This document shows, piece by piece, positions 4,461 through 5,073 of a DNA stretch of 5,073 nucleotides (positions are counted from its first letter, which is position 1; every line of letters starts with the position of its first letter). The notes beneath the pieces are model-generated. The model worked only from the letters and a program-made list of their open reading frames with translations, had not been told where the DNA came from and searched no databases. A program made the translations under genes and the position numbers. Location of the stretch: the NCBI GenBank assembly GCA_025462985.1, contig JAOAPP010000807.1, positions 1 to 5,073 of the forward strand, written 5' to 3'. This DNA is from Bryobacterales bacterium (GTDB lineage: Bacteria; Acidobacteriota; Terriglobia; Bryobacterales; Bryobacteraceae).

Positions 4461-5073
4461 ATGAACTCCATTCCACTTCTCAGTGTCGGAATGCCGGTCT
4501 ACAACGGCGAGCGATTTCTTTCAAAGGCGCTCGATTCTCTGCTAGGGCAAACATTCCAAGACTTCGAGATCATCATCTCGGACAACGCCTCGAATGACGC
4601 GACCGAACGCATCTGTAAGGCTTATGCAGAACGAGACGCGCGCATTCATTATTCCAGGAATGAAGAAAACATGGGAGCGGGCTGGAACGTCCGACGTGTT
4701 TATTCGCTTGCCCGAGGAAAGTATTTCAAATGGGCGGCGCACGACGATTTCTGCGAGCCGACGTTGTTCGAGAAGTGTATCGAAGAGCTGGAGCGCGACC
4801 CGTCGATTGTGGTTGCTCAATCAAAAGTACGCGTCGTTGACGAATATGGCTCCTTGGTTGAGGATTATGAATGGCCGATGCGGACGAATTCTCCGGATCC
4901 GGTCGTTCGCTTCCAGGATCTACTGCTAAACGATCATCTCTGCTTCCAGATCTTCGGAGTCATTCGACTGGAAACGCTGAAGCAGCTTCCGCCTCAGGGA
5001 AGCTACGTGAATAGCGATGGCGTGTTGCTTGCTCAACGGGGATTGCTCGGCAGGTACTACGAAGTACCGGAAC
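4461..5073 (+). CDS. Family 2 glycosyltransferase, N-terminal part (3' truncated)
   Basis: This open frame encodes at least 204 residues of a GT-A fold family 2 glycosyltransferase and runs off the window without a stop. It begins MNSIPLLSVGMPVYNGERFL, the classic first strand and loop of the family. FEIIISDNASNDAT (residues 35-48) holds the nucleotide-binding Asp41; YFKWAAHDDFCEP (88-100) holds the DxD-equivalent HDD at 94-96 that binds metal and sugar nucleotide; NSDGVLLAQRGLLGRYYEVPE (184-204) matches the acceptor/catalytic region of relatives. It would transfer a sugar from an activated donor to a growing surface glycan on the cytoplasmic side of the membrane; donor and acceptor cannot be read. 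ATG at 4461 follows AAAGG (4453-4457) with a short 3-base spacer; GTG at 4449 is a possible alternative. It is divergent from the regulator and probably starts a polysaccharide operon continuing beyond 5073. Confidence 0.9.
   Translation, partial: MNSIPLLSVGMPVYNGERFLSKALDSLLGQTFQDFEIIISDNASNDATERICKAYAERDARIHYSRNEENMGAGWNVRRVYSLARGKYFKWAAHDDFCEPTLFEKCIEELERDPSIVVAQSKVRVVDEYGSLVEDYEWPMRTNSPDPVVRFQDLLLNDHLCFQIFGVIRLETLKQLPPQGSYVNSDGVLLAQRGLLGRYYEVPE

Noticed and set aside
4400..4597. 65-codon plus-strand ORF beginning in the glycosyltransferase leader
   Set aside because: It starts at TTG-ATG, overlaps the glycosyltransferase out of frame for most of its length, and has no domain pattern or ribosome site.
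4542..4820. 92-codon minus-strand and 111-codon plus-strand ORFs within 4542-4929
   Set aside because: Both overlap the glycosyltransferase frame starting at 4461, which carries all the conserved motifs; these are shadows.
1..5073. CRISPR array, tRNA, rRNA, insertion sequence or transposase
   Set aside because: No spaced repeats, cloverleaf-like sequence, transposase motif or terminal inverted repeats were recognised by eye.

Overview
The window looks like a piece of a chromosome from an Acidobacteriota-type organism (Terriglobia/Bryobacter/Solibacter-like). The main reason is the first gene, the C-terminal half of an Oar-like TonB-dependent outer-membrane barrel protein of the kind those genomes carry in large numbers. 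A chromosomal Phd/YefM-PIN toxin-antitoxin pair and surface-sugar enzymes fit the same picture. Taxonomy is inferred from protein style only and no marker gene is present.

Layout. Positions 1-1517 (+): 3' part of the outer-membrane barrel gene. Positions 1576-2209 (+): a two-gene type II toxin-antitoxin operon, a Phd/YefM antitoxin overlapping a VapC-like PIN ribonuclease by 8 bases, with a perfect TATAAT box only 9 bases ahead of the antitoxin start. Positions 2210-2288: a short convergent gap with no clear terminator. Positions 2289-3588 (-): a zinc-ribbon/SAM methyltransferase/C-methyltransferase-C-terminal-domain protein whose reading frame is broken near 3222. Positions 3649-4197 (-): an XRE-cupin regulator directly upstream of the methyltransferase on the same strand. 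Positions 4198-4460: a 263-base divergent intergenic region with a plausible sigma-70 promoter and a perfect 8+8 inverted repeat. Positions 4461-5073 (+): the N-terminal 204 residues of a family 2 glycosyltransferase, running off the window.

How the parts may work together. The regulator, the methyltransferase and the divergent glycosyltransferase look like the edge of a surface-polysaccharide locus: the glycosyltransferase would add sugars and the methyltransferase would methylate a sugar precursor. Three inverted repeats sharing CTGT...ACAG outer half-sites lie at the methyltransferase start, in front of the regulator and just downstream of the predicted glycosyltransferase promoter. This suggests, without proving it, that the XRE-cupin protein controls all three genes. 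The toxin-antitoxin pair and the barrel protein appear functionally separate. I see no strong evidence of a wholly new system. The most useful points are the methyltransferase frameshift, the shared palindrome set and the near-leaderless toxin-antitoxin promoter.
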